Source of the DNA: Candidatus Staskawiczbacteria bacterium
Lineage (GTDB): Bacteria; Patescibacteriota; Minisyncoccia; Minisyncoccales; Staskawiczbacteraceae
NCBI GenBank assembly: GCA_943357015.1
Contig: CALRFZ010000019.1
Coordinates: 1-15,042 of the forward strand
Reading direction: 5' to 3'
Length of the DNA stretch: 15,042 bases
How positions within the stretch are numbered: the stretch's first letter is position 1; the number at the start of each line of letters is the position of its first letter. The notes under the pieces are model-generated. The model made no database searches, was not told the origin of the DNA, and saw nothing but the letters and a program-made list of their open reading frames with translations. Of this stretch, positions 6,328 through 14,179 are shown one piece after another. The position numbers and the translations under genes are program-made.

Positions 6328-7508
6328 CCTTTCAATATCTTTATTGTCTCAAAAAAAACATCTTCCACTTCTATATTTTCAACGCCAATTTTATTGTCTT
6401 TACTAAAAACTGCTATATTATGCCCACCCTGATACCAAGCAGGGTAAGGAAAAAACCTAACACCATGTTCCCCGCTCATAATACCTATAACAGAAATTCC
6501 TACGGCGCAAGCCATATGCATGGCTCCAGTATCATTACCAATATATAACTTTGAATTTGCTAAAATCTTAGATAATTCTGGCAATGAAACCTGACCACAA
6601 ATATTATAAACACTTTTAGATTCAAATTTTTTATGAATATAATCACAAATTTCTTTTTCCCTTGATCCGCCAATCAAAATAAATTGAATGTTTGGTATTG
6701 ATTTCAATAATCTCTCAATTAGGTCAATAAAATTTTTAGTTGGCCAATTTTTAATCTTTCTACTTGATCCTGGACAAATGACCACAAGATTTTTTGACAT
6801 ATCAATTCCCAAAGACTCTAATTGACCATTTATTGAATTTTTAAAATTTTCAGCGATCTGCCAGGACGGAACCCCTGACAATAATAACTTAGCACCAACC
6901 AACTCATTGATAAAGTGTTTATTTCTATCCACTTCCATTAAAGATAAGTGATTTTTAATTAAAAGATCATATTTTTTATCATTTTTTAACTTGGCTTTAA
7001 ATCCAATATTAGAAAAATCTCCACAATAGGCGATTTTTCGCGCCTCCCTAGAAATAAAAACTACTTCATCACTTTTTTTTGTTCTAGAAAAAGTAGGCTG
7101 AATAACAATCCAAGGATTAGACAGTCTTATTTTTTTAAGAGTTTGGTAATAATAAAAAAAGTTTCGATTATATGCCCTACCATCTATAGCAATAAGCTCG
7201 TCAAAGTAGCTATTAACTACTGGACCCAAAATACACTCTCTATTAAGACTCAAAGCCAAATCTTTATTTACCAAATCTACAATTAAAATAATTTTATAAT
7301 CCGGATATATTTTTCTAAAATATGGCAAGATAGCGCTAAATAGAATAAAGTCTCCAATGGCGTCTAATCTTACAATATGAAGAATTTTTAATTGCGTATC
7401 GTCAGATTTTTTAGCAAAATCATATTGCCTGACCTTTATGCAACTGACGAGCCAAAATAACAATTTTTTAATTGGCAAAGAAAATATTTTATAAATCCTA
7501 CTTATCAT
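6324..7508 (-). CDS. Glycosyltransferase family 9 (ADP-heptosyltransferase type)
   Basis: GT-B glycosyltransferase of the family that transfers heptose from ADP-L-glycero-D-manno-heptose to a glycan acceptor at the inner membrane face. The 394-residue chain has an N-terminal extension of about 40 residues with a hydrophobic/basic stretch (~8-28), then RLDAIGDFILFSAILP at 47-62, where Asp53 corresponds to the catalytic Asp13 of WaaC. The C-terminal domain has CPGSSRKIKNWP at 245-256 (Lys253 and Trp255 as in the WaaC KHWP segment), a FILIGG strand at 276-281, and the donor site GNDTGAMHMA at 324-333. The ADP-heptose genes lie immediately downstream, so an ADP-heptose donor is likely. The acceptor is unknown, since no lipid A or Kdo gene is nearby. 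Its ATG overlaps the methyltransferase stop as ATGA. Confidence 0.9.
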   Translation of the reverse strand: MISRIYKIFSLPIKKLLFWLVSCIKVRQYDFAKKSDDTQLKILHIVRLDAIGDFILFSAILPYFRKIYPDYKIILIVDLVNKDLALSLNRECILGPVVNSYFDELIAIDGRAYNRNFFYYYQTLKKIRLSNPWIVIQPTFSRTKKSDEVVFISREARKIAYCGDFSNIGFKAKLKNDKKYDLLIKNHLSLMEVDRNKHFINELVGAKLLLSGVPSWQIAENFKNSINGQLESLGIDMSKNLVVICPGSSRKIKNWPTKNFIDLIERLLKSIPNIQFILIGGSREKEICDYIHKKFESKSVYNICGQVSLPELSKILANSKLYIGNDTGAMHMACAVGISVIGIMSGEHGVRFFPYPAWYQGGHNIAVFSKDNKIGVENIEVEDVFFETIKILKG

Positions 7509-8281
7509 TTTAAGATATTTTTTATTTTTCTAAATAATTTATAAATCACATATTCAACTTTAACAAAATTAAATTGACTTAAAAATCTATTTTTAAAAAA
7601 AATGTGAGTTGATATATTCGGCAAAAATAAATATACAAACCCATATTTTTTACCTAATAAATAAAGTGACTGTGAATGATAAATCGCCACGTGACCAGCA
7701 TCCGGATTAAAATAAGCCCATTGAACTAAATCTTTTTCTTTAATATTGTTTGTAAGACAAGTAGTAAAAACAAAAATATTTGGTGACAATTCTACCAAAA
7801 AATCCCATTCATTAATATCAGTTAAATGCTCAACCAATTCCACGGCGTATATAACGCTAGCTTTTTTTGGACTTTCTAAAGTCTCATACTCTCCTCCAAT
7901 AATTGGCTTGTCGTACTTATCATAATATAAAACATTGCCAAAATCCCCCAACTTAGAGGCAATATAACCGTTACCACCACCATAATCTAAAATACTTAAT
8001 TTTTTTTTAAAGCTAAAAAACTTATACAAACCTAAAAATAAACGGAAAAAATTCAAGAAATTGTCCGCACGATTTTTCCAACCAATATCAATACTTTCAA
8101 AATAATCTTTTTGATAAACCTTAGTCACTTTTTTAACCAATAATCCTTGATTGCAAACCAGATCATTTTCAAACAAAAATCGGCAAGATTGACACCTAAC
8201 ATAGTGATATTTTTGACCAAATCTATCTTTTTTTTGCGTCAAAAAATAGGCTTTGCAATTACAAATGGGACACAAAATCAT
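7505..8281 (-). CDS. SAM-dependent class I methyltransferase with N-terminal zinc ribbon
   Basis: Probable sugar methyltransferase of 258 residues. The N-terminus holds a zinc-ribbon-like pair, CPIC (Cys4, Cys7) and CQSC (Cys30, Cys33). After a linker the SAM-binding motif I is ILDYGGGNGYIA at 97-108, followed by an acidic region and VELVEHL, the usual motif of Methyltransf_23-type enzymes. A PDAGHVAIYHSQSL segment later in the chain resembles the stretch in relatives that modify glycans or deoxysugars. It overlaps both neighbours by ATGA (GT4 upstream, GT9 downstream), so it is translated within the glycosyltransferase run and probably methylates a sugar of the same glycan. Whether it makes an O- or C-methyl group, and on which residue, cannot be told from the sequence. 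The C-terminus is Phe/Lys-rich. This part of the locus is the most AT-rich in the window. Confidence 0.8.
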   Translation of the reverse strand: MILCPICNCKAYFLTQKKDRFGQKYHYVRCQSCRFLFENDLVCNQGLLVKKVTKVYQKDYFESIDIGWKNRADNFLNFFRLFLGLYKFFSFKKKLSILDYGGGNGYIASKLGDFGNVLYYDKYDKPIIGGEYETLESPKKASVIYAVELVEHLTDINEWDFLVELSPNIFVFTTCLTNNIKEKDLVQWAYFNPDAGHVAIYHSQSLYLLGKKYGFVYLFLPNISTHIFFKNRFLSQFNFVKVEYVIYKLFRKIKNILK

Positions 8282-9435
8282 ATTTTTAAAAATTTCTTAT
8301 AAAATTCTAGATGTTCTAAAACAAAATTTAAAACGCTAAATTTATATAAAAAATCTTTTAAATTAAAGCTTTCTGGCAAACTTAAATCAATGCCCAATTT
8401 TATTTTTTCAGCTAAGTCATTAATGTCGCCCTCCTTAAAAATCAGACCACTAGGGTAACCAGATAAAACTTCACTAATTGCCCCCGAAGAAGACCCAACG
8501 ACTGGTAAGCCACAGGCCATGGCCTCGATTAAAACTCGCCCATATTGTTCTTTCCATCCAATCATAGTTTTTGACGGTAAAACTAAAACATCAAAAGCAT
8601 TGTAAAAATCTACCAAATCCACCTGACTTACATTTTTATAGAAAGAAATTCTGTCGGCTAAACATAAATCATTGACCATAGCAATTAACTCACTTTTGTA
8701 ATTTCCATCTCCGACAAATATAAGTTGATAATCAGTTTTACTGACTGCATTAACTAATGTTTCCAAACCTTTTTCTTCAATAATTCGTCCGGCGTATCCA
8801 ATTATTTTAACATCCTTTTTCAATCCTAACTTTTCTCGACAAACATTGCGGTTTTTTGGAAAAAAGTTTTTGATTTCCACGCCCCAAAAAATTAATTTTA
8901 AAGGGATATTTCTATTAATATTTCTAATATTTAAAAGTGCCTGACCATTACTACCCGTCACTCCACTTAGATCTCTTTTGTGATACCAAAAAATTAACGG
9001 ATAACATATTTTATAAATAATTCTTTTGAAAAATTTAGCTGAAAACTCAAAAATAAATGGAGGCGACGAAAAAGGAATATTCTGAAAGGCATAAGCAAAA
9101 ACTGGAATTTTTTTGCCGTACAAAATATTGCGACACAATATTACTTTGGCAAGATCAATACTTGAATACTCATCAAAAACCTGAATAACATCTGGCTTTA
9201 TTTTTTTAATGGCCCAAAAAAGCGGTAAAAATTTAAAGCCTATTTTATATTCTACCGGAATAAAGCTATAACCATTTTCGTTATCAAAATAACCATACTT
9301 AAAACGTTGACCAGTTGAGGAGTAAATTTCCATTGGCACGATAACACTCAAGTCAACTCCCTGACCAGCATATTGGCGAAAAATATTTTTTGCGTCTTCC
9401 GCTAATCCTGCATGGTAAATAATTAATAACTTCAT
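8278..9435 (-). CDS. Glycosyltransferase family 4 (GT-B fold)
   Basis: Retaining glycosyltransferase of 385 residues that transfers a sugar from a nucleotide-sugar donor. The N-terminal acceptor domain includes DVIQVFDEYSS at 82-92. The C-terminal GT4 domain has GYAGRIIEEKG at 213-223 (phosphate contact), a FVGDGNYKSEL region at 240-250, LPSKT near 286-290, and the E-x7-E motif with Glu296 and Glu304 in EQYGRVLIEAMACGLPVV. The EAMACGLPVVGS segment is a classic GT4 hallmark. Hydrophobic and basic patches at ~130-152 may dock on the membrane. It begins 8 nt after the flippase stop and ends with an ATGA overlap into the methyltransferase gene. Donor sugar and linkage are unknown; GDP-fucose, GDP-mannose or UDP-sugars are all possible for GT4. 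Confidence 0.88.
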   Translation of the reverse strand: MKLLIIYHAGLAEDAKNIFRQYAGQGVDLSVIVPMEIYSSTGQRFKYGYFDNENGYSFIPVEYKIGFKFLPLFWAIKKIKPDVIQVFDEYSSIDLAKVILCRNILYGKKIPVFAYAFQNIPFSSPPFIFEFSAKFFKRIIYKICYPLIFWYHKRDLSGVTGSNGQALLNIRNINRNIPLKLIFWGVEIKNFFPKNRNVCREKLGLKKDVKIIGYAGRIIEEKGLETLVNAVSKTDYQLIFVGDGNYKSELIAMVNDLCLADRISFYKNVSQVDLVDFYNAFDVLVLPSKTMIGWKEQYGRVLIEAMACGLPVVGSSSGAISEVLSGYPSGLIFKEGDINDLAEKIKLGIDLSLPESFNLKDFLYKFSVLNFVLEHLEFYKKFLKI

Positions 9436-9443
9436 ATTATAAA

Positions 9444-10928
9444 CTAACCCAATAATTTTATACTTTCTTTTAAAAGTTGTAATGATTTATCTTTAAACAC
9501 TTTATCAAAAACCAATGCCAGTAAAAAATATATCAGCGCGCCAGAAAAAATAATAAAAATAAAACTAAAAATATTATTACTCATAAAATTCGTCAGGATG
9601 TAAACCAAACTCCCCATAATCAAAGCATTGGCAAAAAGAAAAATAATATTATAGACATATTTACCAAAGCTAAATTTTATAATATTAATCGCCTCTATTG
9701 TAAGACCAAAAGCCGAAACCAAAGACCCGACTAAAACTGCCATCGAAGCACCAGTTAAATTATACATTTTAATAAATGGATAAAGCAAAATAATCAAAAT
9801 CAACAATCTGATTGCCGACCATCTTGCCTGTATATACGGCTTTCCAATTGCCAAAAACATATAATCTGAAACTACGGCCATGGTCCAGACCAATGCTGAC
9901 AACGAAAGAATTCTCATTGGCCATAAAACTGGTGACCATTTTTCTCCTAAAAATAAAGTAATAAACCTAGGAATTAATATATACATCCCTACGGCCATTG
10001 GCATTAACATTATGGCAAAAATCTTGGTAATCTTTAAATAGGCATCTTGTAACTTTGGCAAATCATCTTGAATTTTTGAATAAGCAGGAAATGTTGCCCC
10101 AGCCAAAACCTCCAATCCCAAAATACTAGGAATTTTATAAGCCACTTGATAAAATCCAAGCGATATAACTCCGCTTAACTTGGCAACAAAAAAACTGTCA
10201 ATTTGCGCCATAAAAAATCCGATAATATTGGTGCCAAAAACCCACTTTCCATAACCCAAAAGTTCCTTGGCTTTTTTAAAATCAAAATTAGGCTTGGGTA
10301 TATAAAAATAAATCATATAAGAAACGATGCAACGGACGACAATTCCAGCCAAGTATCCTGCCACCAACGCCCATACATTAGCAAAAAGTAAAGCCAAAAT
10401 AATCGAAACCGCAATATCCGCCACCGTTCCGCTGACTTGATAAAAAAAGTATTTCTTAAATTCTAATTCTTTTTGCAAATAAATCGTAGCAATATTTGTT
10501 AAACCTTGAATAAAAATAGCAAAAGCAATAACCCTTAAAATTGACTCTGACCCCTCGGCCTTAAAAAACACCGATATAAATGGTGCTGACGCAAACAGTA
10601 TCAATGCAATTAAAAAGCCTCTGACAGCTTGCACAATAAAACTCGTATCAAGATAAGGCTTTATATCTCCTTTTTTATGAATTAAGGCTGACTGAAAACC
10701 ATTCTGGGAAAAAGTTTCTAATAATGAAACTGCCAAAAGTGTTATACCAAAAAGACCAAAGTCCGCCGGCGCCAGAAGGCGCGCCAAAATAATGGTTCTA
10801 ATAAAACCAAAGCCTTGACTAAAAATTCTAAACATCAACAACCAAAAACTGCCTTTAGCGGTTTTTTTAGATAAGGATTCCATGGAGTCGGAAATAAATA
10901 AACTTTTTATTGAATTAAGTGTGATCAT
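9444..10928 (-). CDS. Polysaccharide flippase (Wzx/WzxC-like, MOP superfamily)
   Basis: Integral membrane protein of 494 residues that would flip a lipid-linked oligosaccharide across the cytoplasmic membrane. It is hydrophobic over its whole length, with roughly 12-14 membrane-spanning segments. The first domain has ARLLAPADFGLFG at 49-61, the conserved A-R-x-L-x-P-x-D-F-G of MOP flippases, and a later ATFPAYSKIQ segment is also common in this group. The ATG at 10928 is chosen because it overlaps the upstream SDR stop as ATGA. A TTG at 10943 and a later ATG at 10883 (giving MESLSKKTAKGSFW) are the alternatives. The later ATG matches the usual N-terminus of the family and may be the true start, with the first 15 residues then untranslated. 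It is one of two flippases in this operon and differs clearly in sequence from the other. Confidence 0.9.
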   Translation of the reverse strand: MITLNSIKSLFISDSMESLSKKTAKGSFWLLMFRIFSQGFGFIRTIILARLLAPADFGLFGITLLAVSLLETFSQNGFQSALIHKKGDIKPYLDTSFIVQAVRGFLIALILFASAPFISVFFKAEGSESILRVIAFAIFIQGLTNIATIYLQKELEFKKYFFYQVSGTVADIAVSIILALLFANVWALVAGYLAGIVVRCIVSYMIYFYIPKPNFDFKKAKELLGYGKWVFGTNIIGFFMAQIDSFFVAKLSGVISLGFYQVAYKIPSILGLEVLAGATFPAYSKIQDDLPKLQDAYLKITKIFAIMLMPMAVGMYILIPRFITLFLGEKWSPVLWPMRILSLSALVWTMAVVSDYMFLAIGKPYIQARWSAIRLLILIILLYPFIKMYNLTGASMAVLVGSLVSAFGLTIEAINIIKFSFGKYVYNIIFLFANALIMGSLVYILTNFMSNNIFSFIFIIFSGALIYFLLALVFDKVFKDKSLQLLKESIKLLG

Positions 10929-11842
10929 TTTTTTGTATACCAAATCACTGATTTTTCAATCCCTTCTTTAATTGATACTTTCGGTAAATACTTTAGCATT
11001 TTTTTAGCTTTTGATATATCGGCCACATATTTTACCACTTCCCCTAAACGGTTATTACCCAGTAAAATTTGACTCTTACTGCCCAAACTTTTTTTAATAA
11101 TTCCAGCCACCTTAATAAGATTCGTCCCTTTTCCAGAAGCAATATTAAAAGTATTATTTTTTGTCCGATCAAAACTTTCAACACAAGCTAAAATACCAAA
11201 AATACAATCATCAATATAAGTAAAATCCAAAACCTTACCTTTGCCGAAAATTTCTATATCCTCATTTTTTTTCATTTTTTTTATCATCAAAGGAACAAAT
11301 CGGTTTGATTTGTCATACATACCATAAACATTGGAAAAACGACAAACAATATAATTTAATCCGTAACACTTAGAAAATGAATAAATCATTGCCTCATCCG
11401 AAATTTTACTGGCAGAGTAAGGACTCTCGCATCGCTCAATATTAACATCGGTTTCCCTAGAAACCATTTCTTTTTTATTGCCATAAACTTCGCGACTAGA
11501 AGAAAAAATTATTTTTTTTATTTGATTTTTTCTAGCAAATTCTAAAACATTAAAAGTGGCAATGATATTTTCCAGAGCTAATTTCGGCTCTACCACCAAG
11601 TCATACACCCTAGCATTGGCGGCCAAATGAACTATTAAATCAATATCTTTTGGAATTTTTCTGATATCATTTTCATTTAATAAATCTCCAATAATAGTTT
11701 TATTGTTTAAGCTAACTTGCCAGATGTTTTTCTTTTTATCAAAACCTATTACTTGATAATTTAAAGACAATAAGGTTTCAAAAAGCCTTGTCCCAATAGT
11801 TCCACTCGATCCGGTAATTAAAATTTTTTTATTATTTTTCAT
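10925..11842 (-). CDS. NAD-dependent nucleotide-sugar epimerase/dehydratase (extended SDR)
   Basis: Extended short-chain dehydrogenase of 305 residues acting on a nucleotide sugar. The Rossmann motif is GSSGTIG at 11-17. SSSREVYG at 114-121 holds the active-site Ser, and Tyr142/Lys146 are in SPYSASK. CRFSNVYG.YD near residue 180 matches the substrate side of GalE/WcaG-type enzymes. No motif identifies Gmd, Fcl, HldD or RmlB, so I can only call it a 4-epimerase, dehydratase or reductase of unknown substrate. It probably supplies a further sugar for the locus. An upstream in-frame TTG at 11869 is rejected: the ATG at 11842 puts the Rossmann strand near the N-terminus and gives an 11-nt overlap with the GT2 stop, with exactly the same ATGAAAAATAA as at the hldD start. 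It ends in an ATGA overlap with the flippase. Confidence 0.82.
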   Translation of the reverse strand: MKNNKKILITGSSGTIGTRLFETLLSLNYQVIGFDKKKNIWQVSLNNKTIIGDLLNENDIRKIPKDIDLIVHLAANARVYDLVVEPKLALENIIATFNVLEFARKNQIKKIIFSSSREVYGNKKEMVSRETDVNIERCESPYSASKISDEAMIYSFSKCYGLNYIVCRFSNVYGMYDKSNRFVPLMIKKMKKNEDIEIFGKGKVLDFTYIDDCIFGILACVESFDRTKNNTFNIASGKGTNLIKVAGIIKKSLGSKSQILLGNNRLGEVVKYVADISKAKKMLKYLPKVSIKEGIEKSVIWYTKK

Positions 11843-12698
11843 TAAAATATACGTATGGCGGAGATCCAAAAATTAAGCTTCGCAATTTATTTAATATAGG
11901 ACGCAAGTTAGACCTAAATGGCAAAAAGGAATAAATGTAACTGGCAAAACAAAGAAAAATACTCTTTATGTAACCTGGATAATATTTTTTGTATTTTGTT
12001 CTTAATTTAATATTATCTAACAATCTTCTTCTAATCCCATAATCATGACTACTGTAGGTTTTACCATATTCTTGATCAAGATAATAATCAAAAAAATCTT
12101 GAAAATTATAAAATTTACCTACGGTGCCTAACTTTAGCCATAAATCCCAATCCGCAAAATATTTAAGATTTTTTTGATAACCACCCACTTCCAAAAAACT
12201 TTTTTTAGAATATAAAACGGTACTATGAGCAAAAACATTATTAATTAAAATTGCCTTTCTAATATTTAAATCAGACTCAATTGGTAAATACCTTACAATT
12301 TCCACGCCCCGCTTATCTCTTTTTATAACCCCCCCACCACATAATACATAATCTTTATTTTTTTCCAAAAAGGCTACCTGTTTTTCCAATTTTTTTTCAT
12401 CTGACCATGTATCATCATCATCTAAAATAGCAATATACTTTCCTTTGGCAATATTAATGCCAGCATTGGCGGTTCCCGCAGGACCCAAATTAACCTCGAT
12501 TCTAATAGCAGTAATTTGGTGATGTTTTTTTTGTAAATTCAAAATTAATTCAAAAGTATTATCCTTTGAACAATCATCAATAACCACAATTTCAATATTT
12601 TTATAGGTTTGATTTAAGGCGCTTTCAATAGCTCCCAATACATATAACTTACGATTATACGTTGGAATAATTACTGAAACCAAGGGGTTGTCTATCAT
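11832..12698 (-). CDS. Glycosyltransferase family 2
   Basis: GT-A glycosyltransferase of 288 residues, complete. VSVIIPTYNR at 7-16 begins the nucleotide-binding domain, followed by IDDCSKDNT at 40-48 (donor-binding Asp residues) and LGPAGTANAGI at 71-81. A DDDD metal-binding motif lies at 93-96 and the acceptor-site ADWDLWLKL at 182-190. A Tyr/Lys/Arg-rich C-terminal stretch (~205-245) leads to a hydrophobic/Phe-rich end. It would add one sugar to a lipid-linked glycan in the cytoplasm; the donor is unknown. It begins with an ATGA overlap on the upstream flippase and ends in an 11-nt overlap with the SDR gene, so the three are probably co-translated. It is more complete than the cut GT2 at the left edge and shares only the general fold with it. 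Confidence 0.92.
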   Translation of the reverse strand: MIDNPLVSVIIPTYNRKLYVLGAIESALNQTYKNIEIVVIDDCSKDNTFELILNLQKKHHQITAIRIEVNLGPAGTANAGINIAKGKYIAILDDDDTWSDEKKLEKQVAFLEKNKDYVLCGGGVIKRDKRGVEIVRYLPIESDLNIRKAILINNVFAHSTVLYSKKSFLEVGGYQKNLKYFADWDLWLKLGTVGKFYNFQDFFDYYLDQEYGKTYSSHDYGIRRRLLDNIKLRTKYKKYYPGYIKSIFLCFASYIYSFLPFRSNLRPILNKLRSLIFGSPPYVYFNEK

Positions 12699-14179
12699 AT
12701 AATATTAGCAACAAAATGTTTAACTTTTCCGAATACACTCTTATTAAAAAAACTATATATTATAGTAAAAGGAAAAAAATAAGCCAACGCGCCAATAGTA
12801 ATTAGCAAAATTAAGTGAAAGTTGTAAGCATTTAATATTCTAATTACCAAAAACATAATGACAGATGAAACAATAACTATTAATGTTGTTTTAAATAAAA
12901 CAACATTAAAAGGAAAAATTGGCGTATAGAGCACAACATAGATAATCGACAAAAAAAATACTGTCGCCAAACTTATAACATTTGAAATTACAACTCCGTG
13001 CAGGCCATACACAGGAATTAAAATAATACCCACCACAATATTAATCACCAATCCCGCAAGCATTAAAACAAAATTCTTTTTTTCATATCCAAAAATAATC
13101 AAGGCGCAAGCATAAGGATAATAAAGAATATCAATTGCAAATACTACAGTTAACCACTGAAAAACAAAAACAGCTGGAATAAAACTAGAATCATAAAAAA
13201 AAGCGATAATTTTTGGTGCCAAAACTACCCCACCAACTACCATAGGAAATGCCAAAATTATCATTAACTCTTTTTGATAGTTCCATATTTTTTGTATTTT
13301 TTCCTTTGATACTTTTGAAGCAACATTTAAAGCTGGAAAAAAACTCCTTGAAACTAATGTTGCAGAAAGCACTGCCGACCCAATAATTTTATAAGCAGAA
13401 CTATACCAACCGTTTTCGATATGGTATCCAAGGTAACCTAGCATTACAGAACTGACGGGAATATATATCCAACCAATACTAAAACCTAAAATTAATGGCC
13501 AAGAAAATACAATAAACTTTTTCCAAATATATTTATGATACTCTAACTTTATCGGTTTAATAAAAAAGTGAAAAAATAACATTAAGACCGCCAACATACC
13601 AATATTGGTAAAAAAATATACAAAACTCAAATTTTGTATTGATGGAGCGATAAAGAGCACTAAAAAAGAAAATAAAGTTAAAACCACATATTGAATAATT
13701 TTAAAAAAGGATTCATGCTCCATTTTTTGACGAGCGCGAAAAAAAGCGTAAAAAATATTGATAAAACTAGTAATTAAAATAAAAATCGCCAAAAACCAAA
13801 TTGAAATTCTAATATCTGGTTCTTTAGTAATAAAAAAAGAACCTAAATACATAATCAAAAAAACCCCCAAACTTAAAAAAATCTTCAAGGATATAATAGA
13901 GGGATATTCATTTTCAGATTCTTTGTTTTTCGAAAACTCACGAGTGATAATATCCGATAAACCAAGTTCTGCAAATATCACAAACAAACACACAAAAGAT
14001 AAGGCAAAAGAAAATTTACCATACTCCTCTGCACCCAAAATTCTAGCCGTATATATAATTAATGCTAATTTTAAAATTTGAACCACCACCTCAGACAATG
14101 ACAGCCAAAAGGTATTTTTAAAAATAGTCTGGCGAATTCCCAGATTTTCTAAAAAAAGACTTTTAAAATTCAATTTCAT
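12695..14179 (-). CDS. Polysaccharide flippase (RfbX/Wzx-like, MOP superfamily)
   Basis: Integral membrane protein of 494 residues with a hydrophobic profile throughout, about 12-14 transmembrane segments. Residues 45-54 (ARILGAEEYG) are the A-R-x-L-G-x-x-x-Y-G motif of Wzx/RfbX-type O-antigen flippases. A loop with FFRARQKMEH near residue 145-155 and a SFFPAL segment near 285 also fit. It would export a lipid-linked glycan across the cytoplasmic membrane. Its ATG shares one base with the acetyltransferase stop (TAATG), and it ends in an ATGA overlap with the GT2 gene. A second flippase occurs three genes further on, so the locus holds two different ones. MurJ is the main other MOP protein to consider, but the motifs and surroundings favour a glycan flippase. 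Confidence 0.9.
   Translation of the reverse strand: MKLNFKSLFLENLGIRQTIFKNTFWLSLSEVVVQILKLALIIYTARILGAEEYGKFSFALSFVCLFVIFAELGLSDIITREFSKNKESENEYPSIISLKIFLSLGVFLIMYLGSFFITKEPDIRISIWFLAIFILITSFINIFYAFFRARQKMEHESFFKIIQYVVLTLFSFLVLFIAPSIQNLSFVYFFTNIGMLAVLMLFFHFFIKPIKLEYHKYIWKKFIVFSWPLILGFSIGWIYIPVSSVMLGYLGYHIENGWYSSAYKIIGSAVLSATLVSRSFFPALNVASKVSKEKIQKIWNYQKELMIILAFPMVVGGVVLAPKIIAFFYDSSFIPAVFVFQWLTVVFAIDILYYPYACALIIFGYEKKNFVLMLAGLVINIVVGIILIPVYGLHGVVISNVISLATVFFLSIIYVVLYTPIFPFNVVLFKTTLIVIVSSVIMFLVIRILNAYNFHLILLITIGALAYFFPFTIIYSFFNKSVFGKVKHFVANII

Noticed and set aside
6027..6548. Plus-strand open frame of 173 codons
   Set aside because: It lies antisense across gmhA and the GT9 gene, both with clear family motifs; its translation shows no recognisable domain and it crosses the 37-nt intergenic gap. 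An AT-rich antisense shadow.
7505..12698. Possible recoding of UGA (genetic code 25)
   Set aside because: UGA ends several genes exactly at ATGA junctions with the next start, and the proteins end at family-typical lengths, so UGA is a stop here.
13758..14081. Plus-strand open frame of 107 codons
   Set aside because: Antisense to the first part of the RfbX-like flippase. Lys/Ile-rich translation without a motif, as expected opposite a hydrophobic protein.
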